DNA of 64,000 nt from Sphingosinicella sp. CPCC 101087 (GCF_004151485.1 NZ_SBFF01000002.1:1-64000); one strand, 5' to 3'; shown: positions 38,092-46,795, counted from the stretch's first letter. A program made the numbers and translations. The notes: generated by a model not told the origin, from the sequence alone.

Positions 38092-41000
38092 ATGAGATTC
38101 AATCCCGGATTGAAGCACGAGCCGTGGCTGTACGGCGCCCTTGTCATGTTCCTGGCGGTGCCCTTCGCCGCCGATCTTCTGCTGCCGCTCGGTACCGCCG
38201 TCTGGGTCATCTATCTCCTTCCGACGGTCTTCGCCTATTTTGCGTCGCGGCCGCTCGTGCCGCTCGCGGTCGCCGGCCTTTCGACCTTCCTGGTCGTCAT
38301 CGGCTTTTTTCTGGCGCCGACCGGCGTCGATCCCGAAATTGCCCAGCTGAACCGCACGCTCGGGCTGGTGACGACGTGGCTGCTGGCCGGTGTCGGCTTC
38401 CTCTTCATTCGCAATCGGCTGGCGATCCGCACACAGGAGTGGCTCCAGGCCGGGCAGGTGGGTCTGGCGCAAGCGGTGGGAGGCGAGCAGCCGCTGCATG
38501 AGCTGAGCGCCAGCGCGCTGCGCTTCCTGGCCGAATATGTCGACGCTTCGGCCGGCGCGATGTTCATCCGCGAGGGCGACGAGTTCCGTCGCTACGCGAC
38601 CTACGGCGTTCCGGAAGACGCACGGGTACCGGAGCGTTTCCGCCTGTCGGACGGATTGCTTGGCCAGGCGGCGCAGGATCGGCGCGGCTTCATCGTCGAC
38701 GACGTGCCCGAGGATTATCTCTACTTCGGATCTTCGTTCGGTCAGTCTCGGCCGCGCCAGCTCCTTATCGCGACCGCCTGTACGGACGGCGAAGTCAATG
38801 CGGTGGTCGAGCTCGGCCTTCGGCGCGGCGGGACCGGCGAAGTGTCCGAGCTCCTGGATCGCATTTCGGACCAGCTGGGCGTCACCGTCCGATCCGGCAA
38901 ATATCGCGCACGCCTGCAGGAACTTCTCGAAGAAACCCAGCAGCAGGCGGAGGAGCTCCAGGCGCAAAGCGAAGAACTGCGTTCGAGCAACGAGGAGCTC
39001 GAAGCGCAGAGCAAGGCATTGCTGGAGTCGCAGGCTCGACTAGAGGCGCAGCAGTCCGAGCTCGAGGAAGCCAATTCCCAGCTGGAGGAACAGGCGCAGG
39101 CACTCGAGACGCAGCGCGATGACCTTGCGCGCGCCCAAGGCTCTCTCAAGACGCAGGCGCTGGAGCTCGAGCAGGCGAGCCGCTACAAGTCGGAATTCCT
39201 GGCGAACATGTCGCACGAGCTGCGCACGCCATTGAACTCGCTGCTGATCATGGCGCGCCTGCTGGCGGAGAATCGGACCGGCAATCTGACCCCCGATCAG
39301 GTCAGACATGCCGAGACGATCGAAACCTCCGGCAACGATCTGCTCGCGCTGATCAACGACGTGCTCGACATCTCCAAGATCGAGGCGGGGCGGCTCGAGC
39401 TGCAGCCGCGTCGGATCCGGGTCGCGCCGCTCGTGGAAAAGCTCAAGGCCGCCTTCGATGCCGCCGCCGACGCCAAGGGTCTGGCGCTCCGGACCGAGAT
39501 CGCGCCGAATATGCCCGCTGAGGTCGAGACCGATCCGCAACGCGTCGAGCAGGTGCTCAAGAACTTCCTGTCGAACGCGATCAAGTTCACCGAGCGGGGC
39601 GAAATCGTCCTCAGCGTCGCTGCGGTGGACGACGGGCGGTTCGCCTTCACAGTGCGCGATACGGGGGTCGGAATCGCGCCCGATCAGCAGCAGGTGATCT
39701 TCGAGGCGTTCCGCCAGGCGGACGGCACCGTCAGCCGCAAGCATGGCGGCACCGGCCTCGGCCTTTCGATTTCCCGAGAGCTGGCCCGGTTGCTGGGTGG
39801 CGAGGTCGACGTCGCGAGCGCGGTCGGCGAGGGAAGCGCGTTCAGCCTGGTCCTGCCGAAAATCTATGACGCGGCTCTGGTCAAGGAGGCGCCTCCGCGC
39901 CGGCCGGCGAGCCCCTCGGCATCCGCGACCGAGCGGACCGTCCCCTCGACATCGAAGAGCGCGCCACCGCCCTTTGATGACGATCGCGAGCGGCTTTCCG
40001 GAGACAAGCGCGTGATCCTGGTCGTGGAAGACGACCCGGCGTTCGCCAAGATCCTCTGCGATCTCACGCGCGAGCTGGGCTTCCAGTGCCTGGTTGCAGG
40101 CACGGCGGACGAGGGTGCGCTGATGGCCCGCCAGTACCTTCCCGACGCCGTGATCCTCGACATGAGCCTTCCAGATCATACCGGGCTTTCGGTGCTTGAC
40201 CGGATCAAGCGGGACGTGCGCACGCGCCACATTCCGGTCCACGTGGTGTCGGTGAAAGAGGATACGCTGCCGGCCCTCTCCGGCGGCGCCGTCGGCTATC
40301 TCCTGAAGCCGGTGAAGCGCGAGCAGCTGATCGAGATGCTCGAAGGGCTCGAGGCGCGCATGGCGCAGCGGATGCGGCGCGTGCTGGTGGTCGAGGACGA
40401 CACGCAGCAGGCGCAAAGCATCAAGCTGCTCCTTGCCTCGCGCGAGGTCGAGACGATCGAGGCACACACGGCCGCGGCCTGCCTGGAACGGCTGGGCCTG
40501 GAAACGTTCGACTGCATGGTGCTCGACCTCAATCTCCCGGACACGTCCGGGCTCGACCTGCTCGAGCGTCTCAGCGTCGACGAGAGCGTCGGTTTTCCTC
40601 CGGTGATCATCTACACAGGCCGCGACCTCTCGCCGGACGAGGAGCTGCGGCTTCGCAAATATTCGAAGTCGATCATCGTCAAGGGCGCCAAGTCGCCCGA
40701 GCGACTGCTCGACGAAGTGACATTGTTCCTGCACCAGGTCGTGTCGGATCTGCCGGAGTCGCAGCAGAAGCTGATCGAAAGGTCGCTCAATCGGGATTCC
40801 GCGCTCGAAGGGCGGCAAATCCTGGTTGTGGAGGACGACATCCGCAACGTCTATGCGCTCACCAGCCTGTTCGAGCCGCACGGGGTTCGGATCCGGATCG
40901 CCCGCAACGGGCGTGAAGCGCTGAAGGCCTTGGAGGAGAGCCTGTCGGACGCAGGACACACAATCGATCTGGTCCTGATGGATGTCATGATGCCCGAGAT

Positions 41001-41193
41001 GGACGGGCTCACCGCCATGCGCGAGATCCGCACCCACGAGCGCTGGAAGAACTTGCCGATCATCGCGCTCACCGCCAAGGCAATGGCGCGCGACCAGCTG
41101 GAGTGCCTGGCGGCGGGCGCGAACGACTATCTCGCCAAGCCGCTCGACGTGGATAAGCTGCTCTCGCTGGTGCGGGTCTGGATGCCGCGATGA
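38092..41193 (+). CDS. hybrid sensor histidine kinase: membrane-GAF-coil-HisKA-HATPase-REC-REC-REC
   Basis: 1033 residues. Four membrane helices (about 12-110) are followed by a GAF-like domain (about 130-275), a long Gln/Glu-rich coiled coil (about 278-365), and HisKA with phosphate acceptor H375 in SHELRTPLN. The HATPase part has NAIKFT, DTGVGI and GTGLGLS. Three receivers follow at about 641-755, 762-885 and 912-1030. The first and third have the full Asp/Lys set; the second reads VKGAKSP where LKP is usual. The GAF-coil-triple-receiver plan resembles kinases associated with cell envelope or stress signalling. The ATG at 38092 has GGAAC upstream. Its stop overlaps cheR. Confidence 0.93.
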   Translation: MRFNPGLKHEPWLYGALVMFLAVPFAADLLLPLGTAVWVIYLLPTVFAYFASRPLVPLAVAGLSTFLVVIGFFLAPTGVDPEIAQLNRTLGLVTTWLLAGVGFLFIRNRLAIRTQEWLQAGQVGLAQAVGGEQPLHELSASALRFLAEYVDASAGAMFIREGDEFRRYATYGVPEDARVPERFRLSDGLLGQAAQDRRGFIVDDVPEDYLYFGSSFGQSRPRQLLIATACTDGEVNAVVELGLRRGGTGEVSELLDRISDQLGVTVRSGKYRARLQELLEETQQQAEELQAQSEELRSSNEELEAQSKALLESQARLEAQQSELEEANSQLEEQAQALETQRDDLARAQGSLKTQALELEQASRYKSEFLANMSHELRTPLNSLLIMARLLAENRTGNLTPDQVRHAETIETSGNDLLALINDVLDISKIEAGRLELQPRRIRVAPLVEKLKAAFDAAADAKGLALRTEIAPNMPAEVETDPQRVEQVLKNFLSNAIKFTERGEIVLSVAAVDDGRFAFTVRDTGVGIAPDQQQVIFEAFRQADGTVSRKHGGTGLGLSISRELARLLGGEVDVASAVGEGSAFSLVLPKIYDAALVKEAPPRRPASPSASATERTVPSTSKSAPPPFDDDRERLSGDKRVILVVEDDPAFAKILCDLTRELGFQCLVAGTADEGALMARQYLPDAVILDMSLPDHTGLSVLDRIKRDVRTRHIPVHVVSVKEDTLPALSGGAVGYLLKPVKREQLIEMLEGLEARMAQRMRRVLVVEDDTQQAQSIKLLLASREVETIEAHTAAACLERLGLETFDCMVLDLNLPDTSGLDLLERLSVDESVGFPPVIIYTGRDLSPDEELRLRKYSKSIIVKGAKSPERLLDEVTLFLHQVVSDLPESQQKLIERSLNRDSALEGRQILVVEDDIRNVYALTSLFEPHGVRIRIARNGREALKALEESLSDAGHTIDLVLMDVMMPEMDGLTAMREIRTHERWKNLPIIALTAKAMARDQLECLAAGANDYLAKPLDVDKLLSLVRVWMPR

Positions 41194-42050
41194 GTCCTGC
41201 TTTGCTTCCTCACGAGGAGATCGAGCTCGAGTTGCTCCTGGAAGCGATCTGGCGCCAGTATCATTACGATTTTCGCGGTTATTCGCGCGCATCGCTCCGG
41301 CGGCGTCTGGCACGGGCGCAGTCCCGGTTCGGCTGCGCGAGCCTGTCCCAGCTTCAGCACCGCATGCTGCGCGAGCCCGCCGTCTTCGCCGAATTGATGG
41401 GCTTTCTCACCATCCAGGTCAGCGAGATGTTCCGCGACCCGGGCTATTTCCGGGCGTTGCGCGAGAAGGTCGTGCCGCACCTGCGAACCTATCCTTCACT
41501 GAAGGTCTGGATCGCAGGCTGCGCGAATGGCGAGGAATTCTATTCGTTGGCCATCCTGTTCCGCGAGGAAGGGCTGGAGGAAAGGACCATCTTCTACTGC
41601 ACGGATATCAGCCCCGCCGCGCTGGAGAAGGCGCGGGCCGGGGTGTATGAGCTGGACCGCATTCCACAATTCACTGCGAACCACCGCCATTCAGGCGGAA
41701 GGTCGTCGCTGTCGGATTATTACACCGCAGCCTATGGCGCCGCCATGTTCGACAAATCGCTGCGCGCACGCGCCGTGTTCGCCGAGCACAGCCTCGCCAC
41801 CGACGAGGTATTCGCCGAGGTCCACCTCGTGTCGAGCCGGAACGTCCTCATATATTTCGATCGTGACCTGCAGGATCGGGCGCTCGGCCTGTTCGGGGAT
41901 TCGCTGGTGCGCGGTGGCTTTCTCGGCCTCGGTTCGAAGGAGACCTTGCGCTTCTCGCATCAGGCCGCCCGTTTTGCGGAGTATGATCCCGGCGAGAAAG
42001 TCTATCGCAGGATCCCGCAAGCCGCTCGGGAGATTAGCCATGCGGCTTGA
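41190..42050 (+). CDS. CheR-type protein-glutamate methyltransferase
   Basis: 286 residues. It has the CheR N-terminal helical domain (YHYDFRGYSRASLRRRLARAQ) and SAM-binding domain (VWIAGCANGEEFYSLAIL, FYCTDISPAALEKAR, VHLVSSRNVLIYFD). CheR methylates receptor glutamates, but no chemoreceptor, CheB or CheW is in the window. Overlap with the hybrid kinase (ATGA) and by 11 bases with the HWE kinase shows it belongs to this signalling unit. It may methylate a non-chemotaxis target or act as a scaffold, as in other kinase-CheR clusters. Confidence 0.92.
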   Translation: MSPALLPHEEIELELLLEAIWRQYHYDFRGYSRASLRRRLARAQSRFGCASLSQLQHRMLREPAVFAELMGFLTIQVSEMFRDPGYFRALREKVVPHLRTYPSLKVWIAGCANGEEFYSLAILFREEGLEERTIFYCTDISPAALEKARAGVYELDRIPQFTANHRHSGGRSSLSDYYTAAYGAAMFDKSLRARAVFAEHSLATDEVFAEVHLVSSRNVLIYFDRDLQDRALGLFGDSLVRGGFLGLGSKETLRFSHQAARFAEYDPGEKVYRRIPQAAREISHAA

Positions 42051-43884
42051 TCCGGTGAAACTGTTGATTGTCGATGATGTCGAGGAGAATCTGAACGCGC
42101 TGGAAGCGCTGCTCGGCGGCGACGGAATCGAGCTGCTCCGGGCGCAGACCGGGCCCGAGGCGCTCGAATTGCTGCTGCTGCATGAAGTCGCGCTCGCTCT
42201 GCTCGACGTGCAGATGCCCGGCATGGATGGCTTCGAGCTGGCAGAACTGATGCGCGGCACCGAACGCACGCGCGGCATACCGATCATCTTCCTGACCGCC
42301 GTCGCGACCGACGAGCGTCGCCGGTTCCGCGGATATGAGACGGGTGCCGTCGATTATCTGCTCAAGCCCGTCGATGCGCACATCGTGCGAAGCAAGGTAG
42401 AGATTTTCTGTGAGCTGGCGCGCCAGCGGCAGGAGTTGGCGCGCCAGCGCGATGCGCTTGCCGCGGCGCTGAACCGGCTGCAGGCGCATGGCGACAACTC
42501 TCCGCTCGCCATCGTCGAGTTCGATCCGGACCTGCATATTCTCGCCTGGTCCCAGGGTGCCGAGCGACTGTTCGGACGCAGCGCCAGCCAGGCGGTCGGA
42601 CGCCGCCCCGCGGAGCTGCACTGGCTTCCCCAGGAGGATGATTCCGCGCTCGCAGAGTTGGTCGCGGATATGGCCCGTGGCCGACGTCTCCGCGAGATGT
42701 GTGGCTACCGCGTGATGCATGCGGACGGCAGGCTGTTCGACTGCGAATGGTATTGTTCGGCGCTGCTTGACGGGAGCGGCCGGCTCTCCTCCATCAATGT
42801 CCAGATCCTCGACGTTACCGAGCGCAAGCGGGCGGAGGAAACGCAGCGGCTGCTGATCGGCGAGCTCAATCACCGCGTGAAGAACACGCTGGCCTCGGTC
42901 CAGGCGATCGCCACGCAGACACTGCGCCACTCCTCGGGCCCTTCCGAGTTCGCGCCGATCTTCATCGGCCGCATTCATGCTCTGGCCCGCGCGCATTCGC
43001 TGCTCAGCGGAACCACGTGGAAGGGCGCCAACCTGCGCGACATGGTCGAGGCGCAGCTTCAGATCGGGACGATCGACGCGGCGCGGTTGGACGTGTCGGG
43101 CCCGGACCTGGATCTCGCGGCGGAGCCGGCGCTTCACCTCGCCCTGGTTCTCCACGAGCTCGCGACGAACGCGAACAAATATGGCGCGCTCTCAAATTCC
43201 GTGGGCAAGGTGCAGCTCGGCTGGCGGGTCGAGAACGACATGCTGGAGATCGACTGGATCGAGATCGGCGGTCCGCCGGTGAGCCCGCCGTCGCGGCGCG
43301 GATTCGGCACGGCTTTGATCGAACGCAGCATCAAGGCCGAGCGCGGCACGTCGCATGCTTCTTATGGTCCCGAGGGTGTCCATTGGAAGCTTCGCCTCCC
43401 CATCGGTGCGGGCGCTTCAAGCCGCAGCAAGATCAAGTCGCCGGAAGCTGCCAGGTGCGTGCGCCCTGCTTCGGCCCCGACGAGATCCGCGTCCCGGTCG
43501 GTCGAGGGCAGGCGCTTCCTTGTGATAGAGGACGAGCCCCTGGTTGCGTTGGAGCTTGTTTCGATCCTGCGCGACGCAGGCGCAGAAGTAATCGGGCCTG
43601 CCGCGACCGCCGATCAGGCACTGGAATTCATCGGCAAGATCCCGATCGATGGCGCATTGTTGGACGGCAATCTGCAAGGGGAGATGGTGGACGATATCGC
43701 CCAGGCGCTGGTCAGGAGCGAAATTCCGTTCCTGTTCGTCAGCGGCTATGAGGCGAGCCACCTGCCGGCAGGCTTTACGGCGGCGGCTCTGGAAAAGCCC
43801 TTCGATCCTGGCAAGCTCGTGGCGGCCGCTGCCGATCTGATCGCCGTTGACGCAAGATGTGAAAATCCGGCTGCCGCGACTTGA
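42040..43884 (+). CDS. REC-PAS-HWE histidine kinase-REC signalling protein
   Basis: 614 residues. An N-terminal receiver (about 6-125; LLIVDDVEENLNALEALL, LLDVQMPGMDGFE, LLKPVD) is followed by a PAS domain (about 150-265), an HWE/HisKA2 kinase core with H278 in GELNHRVKNTLASVQ, and a C-terminal receiver (about 493-605; LVIEDEPLVALELVSIL, LLDGNLQG, LEKPFD). The ATP lid region has the HWE-family RRGFGTALIERS. HWE kinases are an alphaproteobacterial type used in light and general stress responses. The two receivers could link it to the upstream hybrid kinase in a phosphorelay. GGGAG precedes the ATG. Confidence 0.93.
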   Translation: MRLDPVKLLIVDDVEENLNALEALLGGDGIELLRAQTGPEALELLLLHEVALALLDVQMPGMDGFELAELMRGTERTRGIPIIFLTAVATDERRRFRGYETGAVDYLLKPVDAHIVRSKVEIFCELARQRQELARQRDALAAALNRLQAHGDNSPLAIVEFDPDLHILAWSQGAERLFGRSASQAVGRRPAELHWLPQEDDSALAELVADMARGRRLREMCGYRVMHADGRLFDCEWYCSALLDGSGRLSSINVQILDVTERKRAEETQRLLIGELNHRVKNTLASVQAIATQTLRHSSGPSEFAPIFIGRIHALARAHSLLSGTTWKGANLRDMVEAQLQIGTIDAARLDVSGPDLDLAAEPALHLALVLHELATNANKYGALSNSVGKVQLGWRVENDMLEIDWIEIGGPPVSPPSRRGFGTALIERSIKAERGTSHASYGPEGVHWKLRLPIGAGASSRSKIKSPEAARCVRPASAPTRSASRSVEGRRFLVIEDEPLVALELVSILRDAGAEVIGPAATADQALEFIGKIPIDGALLDGNLQGEMVDDIAQALVRSEIPFLFVSGYEASHLPAGFTAAALEKPFDPGKLVAAAADLIAVDARCENPAAAT

Positions 43885-44199
43885 TGCGCTCCTCGGGGCC
43901 ATGGTCCCGCAGACGTGGCTGGAGTCGTTTCCCGAAGCTTCGTTCCAGGCGGCAACATCAGTTCGTGAGCGTTTTTCGCGCGTGCCGCCTGGCCCACCGA
44001 CCAGGTTTCTGGAGGCGACCAGGCCGGTCGGCCAAGGAACTTCGTTGAGCGCAAGCTTCAGAACCGACACGCGGCCCAGCTCGACAAGTCTGCGGACTTC
44101 TGAACATCGGACGCCGGCATCCGGTGCGAGGGCGGCAATTGTCAGTCTAGCGAACAATCTGGACTTGACCCGGGTGGTGTGTTAGTCCAGCACTACGCA
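43885..44199. other. gene-less stretch between the kinase and GntR genes (315 bases)
   Basis: No supported gene. The reverse strand carries a frame with a faint MerR-like helix-turn-helix pattern (LTIAALAPDAGV), too short and without further likeness to call. The right end holds the inverted repeat in front of the GntR gene. Confidence 0.4.
44159..44190. promoter_or_regulatory. inverted repeat operator candidate before the GntR gene
   Basis: CTGGACT at 44159-44165 and AGTCCAG at 44184-44190 form a perfect 7-base inverted repeat around an 18-base centre that also holds a TTGACC -35-like box (44165-44170). It ends ten bases before the GntR start codon, the position expected of an autoregulatory operator. 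No convincing -10 box is seen. Confidence 0.4.
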
Positions 44200-44544
44200 A
44201 TGAACGAAGAGCGCCCAGTCTATCTCCGCCTGCGAGATCGCATTGCCGCCATGATCCTCGACGGACAGGTGCGCGACGGCGACCCGCTCCCTTCGGTGCG
44301 CAGCCTGGCGGCGGATTTCGGAGCCAATCCTCTTACGGTCGCAAAGGCCTATCAGACCTTCCAGGAGGAGGGGCTCGTGGTGGTGAAGCGCGGGGTCGGC
44401 ATGTTCGTCGCCGCAGGGGCGGCCGATCGTCTGCGCGCCTCCGAGCGTAAGGACTTCCTCGAGAGAAGATGGCCGCGCATCGTCTCGCACATGCGGCGAC
44501 TCGGGCTCGACGCTCAGGATCTGGTCGAGCGTGCGCTGACCTGA
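44200..44544 (+). CDS. GntR family regulator, YtrA subfamily
   Basis: 114 residues, the short YtrA type: a winged helix (VYLRLRDRIAAMILDGQVRDG, LPSVRSLAADFGANPLTVAKAYQTFQEEGLV) and a two-helix tail. This subfamily usually controls a neighbouring ABC exporter; none is present here. The ATG at 44200 begins at the family N-terminus (MNEERPVYLRLRD) and lacks a clear Shine-Dalgarno site, so translation may be weak or leaderless. A GTG seven codons earlier lies inside the inverted repeat and is less likely. Confidence 0.9.
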   Translation: MNEERPVYLRLRDRIAAMILDGQVRDGDPLPSVRSLAADFGANPLTVAKAYQTFQEEGLVVVKRGVGMFVAAGAADRLRASERKDFLERRWPRIVSHMRRLGLDAQDLVERALT

Positions 44545-44623
44545 GCTCGCCTGCGAAATGCGGGCGCCTCGGCATTCGCGGCAGAGTTCGCGGAATGCGC
44601 GCGCGGATGAGTTACCTGCCGCG

Positions 44624-44671
44624 GAAAGGACCACGATCCTTTCGGCAGAAAATTTCGCCGGAAGGATCGTG
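44624..44671 (+). other. competing inverted repeats after the GntR gene (attenuator-like)
   Basis: A 15-base stem with one G-T wobble joins 44632-44646 (CACGATCCTTTCGGC) to 44657-44671 across a 10-base loop. The same TCCTTTC (44637-44643) can instead pair with GAAAGGA at 44624-44630. Two exclusive hairpins sharing one strand is the arrangement of attenuators and switches. It is also a possible terminator of the GntR gene, but no T run follows. Confidence 0.5.
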
Positions 44672-44726
44672 CGGCTCCTGTAACAATCGAAACAATATTC
44701 TCCATGTCCCGGCATCCGGCTGAAAC

Positions 44727-44825
44727 CTGGCGAGGCCAGAGCGGCTGCGACCGCCGGCGCGGGGCACGACATGCCCCCCCGTACGCCCCGGGCCGGCGGT
44801 TGCCTGAAGAATCGGTGGGCCCGAT
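44727..44825 (+). other. structured leader upstream of the 39-residue peptide gene
   Basis: Three further stems lie in a row: CTGGC/GCCAG (44727-44739); a long GC stem of 12 pairs with one wobble (44747-44758 with 44792-44803), extended after a single G-G mismatch by six more pairs (44760-44765 with 44785-44790); and ATCGG/CCGAT (44811-44825), which ends just before the ribosome site at 44827-44836. The spacing suggests a folded RNA leader. I do not recognise a known riboswitch or small RNA family. Confidence 0.5.
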
Positions 44826-44839
44826 CAAAGGACGAGAAT

Positions 44840-44959
44840 ATGCATCCGTTTCGCGCCTTCCTGCTCTCCTTCGCCGCCGGACTGGCGGTCCTTTTTGCTG
44901 GCCATGGAGCCATCTCCGTCGCGTTTGCCGAGCCGCCGCCGGACCGGATCACCGTCTGA
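44840..44959 (+). CDS. small membrane or secreted peptide (39 aa), unrecognised
   Basis: 39 residues: a short basic start (MHPFRAF), one hydrophobic segment (LLSFAAGLAVLFAGHGAISVAFA) and a polar tail (EPPPDRITV). The segment could be a membrane anchor or a signal peptide cleaved after FA. AAGGACGAG lies 4-12 bases upstream of the ATG, a strong site for so small a frame. It follows the run of stem-loops and stands between the GntR regulator and the MliC-like gene. Family unknown. Confidence 0.55.
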   Translation: MHPFRAFLLSFAAGLAVLFAGHGAISVAFAEPPPDRITV

Positions 44960-45050
44960 ACCTTGCCTCGAGCATCATGCGCCGGCCGCGTCGCTTGATT
45001 TCGTCCTTGCGCTGCCGCACCATCGATACCTGAGCTGAAGGGAGGAAGCG

Positions 45051-45485
45051 ATGAAGTCGTCGTCAGCCTGTGCGGCCCTGGTGCTGTTGTCGATGCCCGC
45101 CATCGTGTACGGCGCCGGCACGTCGGCACCCCGCAAGGCCGCGCCGGCGATCGTCCCCTATCTGTGCCAGGACGGCGGAGTCGCGAATGTCGTCTATGAA
45201 AATGGCGGAGACTATCGGCACGCTCGGGCGCTGATCAGCTATGACGCGCGCACGCTCGAAATGTCCGCGGCGCCCGCTTTATACGGGGTCCGCTACCGCA
45301 CCGCAGTCGCGGGCGAACCGGCACTGGCCTGGTCCCTGCGCGGCGAGGAGGCGCGGCTGACCGAATCTCCGGACGCGGACGGCTATACGCGCCCAGAGCG
45401 GGAGCTCGCTCGCTGCGTCCGGCTGAGGCGGCTCGACATGACCGGTGCCCAGGAAAATGGCGCGGCGCACGGTGATTCTCACTGA
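45051..45485 (+). CDS. MliC-like lysozyme-inhibitor family protein, exported
   Basis: 144 residues with a signal peptide (cleavage near VYGAG). The mature part fits the MliC/PliC pattern: YLCQDGGVANVVYEN at its start, a central ALYGVRYRTA, LAWSLRGEEARLTES, and a C-terminal Cys in ELARCVRL that could bridge to the first. Such proteins inhibit c-type lysozyme in the periplasm. There is no lipobox, so it is probably soluble periplasmic rather than membrane-bound. A strong GGGAGGAAG site precedes the ATG. Similarity is by pattern only. Confidence 0.65.
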   Translation: MKSSSACAALVLLSMPAIVYGAGTSAPRKAAPAIVPYLCQDGGVANVVYENGGDYRHARALISYDARTLEMSAAPALYGVRYRTAVAGEPALAWSLRGEEARLTESPDADGYTRPERELARCVRLRRLDMTGAQENGAAHGDSH

Positions 45486-45630
45486 CCGGTTCGCGAGACT
45501 GTGACCGATTTGCCGCACCGAACCCGCCGTTCAGCGGGAGGACATTGACTCCCCGTTAAAATAACGCGCCATGGCGCCTATGTCAGCGCGCCGGTCGAGG
45601 GTTCCGGCGGCAGCGGGGTCGAGCATTTTG

Positions 45631-46776
45631 ATGGTGAAGGACAGTCGGAGCCTGTTGGCCGCGCTCGGCGCTATCCTCCTGTCATCCACGGCGGGCGCGT
45701 ACGCGCAGAACAGCAGTGACGGCATCATCGGTCCGCCGCAGCTCAAGGATTTCAGCCTCCAACCGCGGGAGACGATCGTTCCCGGGCGACCGCCGAGCGA
45801 AGCGGAGCCCGTCACGGTCGCGCCGCCGCCGCCCGTCGTCGCGCCAGGTCCGGCCGAAGCCCGTCCCGAGCCGCCGCAACGCGCCGCCGCACCGACTCCG
45901 GCTGACCGGCCGCGGCAGGAGCCTTCCGCGTCAAGCGCCCGATCGTCGGCTCCCGAGTCGCCCGCGGAAGGGCCCGCTGCTCCTCAGCCTGCGCCGGAGA
46001 CCGAATCGACGGCGCCCGCTCCGATCGCCGCAGCGCCGGCGCCGTACTCGGCCCCTGCCGGTGCGGTGGCGCCTATCGCGCCGGCTGAGAGCGAATCTTC
46101 GTCGGGTGGAACGCCTTACTGGTACTTCGCCTTGCCCGCCGTCGCTCTGGCGCTGCTCGGCCTCGCGTTCGTCCGCCGTCGCCGTGCCTTTGCCGGGCCT
46201 GTGGGCGAACCGGCGGCCGCTTCCTTGGCTGCGCCGCCGCCGGCTCCACCCCGGCCCGATCCGGTGCCGCGGCCCTGGCTGGAGCTCGCGCTGAAGGCCG
46301 AGCGCGCCGCCTTCACCGCGGCCGAAGCCGAGATCGCCTTCGAGCTGGAGATCAGCAACAAGGGCGGGAGCGCGGCGCGCAACCTCAGGATCGACGTGAA
46401 ATTGTTCAATGCGGGCGCCGAGCAGGACAAGGAGATCGGGGCCTTCTTCCGCACGGCAGGGCGCGAGAGCACCAAGGTCAAGCTCCCCGGCGTTGCCGCC
46501 GGCGTCAGCGGAGTCATCCAGGGCACTGTCGGCATGAAGCGCGAGGATATCCGGGCGATGCGCCTCGACGAGCGGCTGCTGTTCATTCCGGTGATCGCCG
46601 TCAACGTGCTTTACGACTGGGGCGACGGCCGGACCGGCCAGACGTCGAAATCCTACATCATCGGCCGCGAGACTCAGGCAGCCGGCGAGAAGATGGGCGC
46701 CTTCCGCGTCGACCAGGGCCCGCGCATCTGGCGCACGGTGGGTCAGCGCCCGACCAAGCTCGCCCGGCGCGTCTGA
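45631..46776 (+). CDS. hypothetical proline-rich membrane protein with C-terminal beta domain
   Basis: 381 residues from ATG 45631, whose N-terminus is a signal peptide (LLAALGAILLSSTAGAYAQ). Residues about 30-150 are rich in Pro, Ala and Glu and probably extended. A membrane segment (YWYFALPAVALALLGLAFV, about 160-180) followed by RRRR puts the C-terminal part in the cytoplasm. That part (about 210-370) looks like a beta-sandwich of the CARDB type (FELEISNKGGSAARNLRIDVKLF). Function unknown. An ATG at 45571 in the same frame is an alternative start; neither has a strong ribosome site. Confidence 0.75.
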   Translation: MVKDSRSLLAALGAILLSSTAGAYAQNSSDGIIGPPQLKDFSLQPRETIVPGRPPSEAEPVTVAPPPPVVAPGPAEARPEPPQRAAAPTPADRPRQEPSASSARSSAPESPAEGPAAPQPAPETESTAPAPIAAAPAPYSAPAGAVAPIAPAESESSSGGTPYWYFALPAVALALLGLAFVRRRRAFAGPVGEPAAASLAAPPPAPPRPDPVPRPWLELALKAERAAFTAAEAEIAFELEISNKGGSAARNLRIDVKLFNAGAEQDKEIGAFFRTAGRESTKVKLPGVAAGVSGVIQGTVGMKREDIRAMRLDERLLFIPVIAVNVLYDWGDGRTGQTSKSYIIGRETQAAGEKMGAFRVDQGPRIWRTVGQRPTKLARRV

Positions 46777-46795
46777 GCCGTAGAGCCTCCCGGAA

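Noticed and set aside
39040-41313. Leftward open frame of 757 codons
   Set aside because: It is antisense to the hybrid kinase, whose kinase and receiver motifs are all present.
43900-44157. Possible MerR-type regulator remnant on the reverse strand
   Set aside because: About 20 residues resemble a MerR helix-turn-helix, but the rest shows no likeness, there is no ribosome site, and part of the frame is antisense to the kinase gene.
45720-46100. Repeat-like Pro/Ala coding stretch suggestive of a tandem repeat
   Set aside because: No unit of fixed length recurs; it is a compositionally biased linker.
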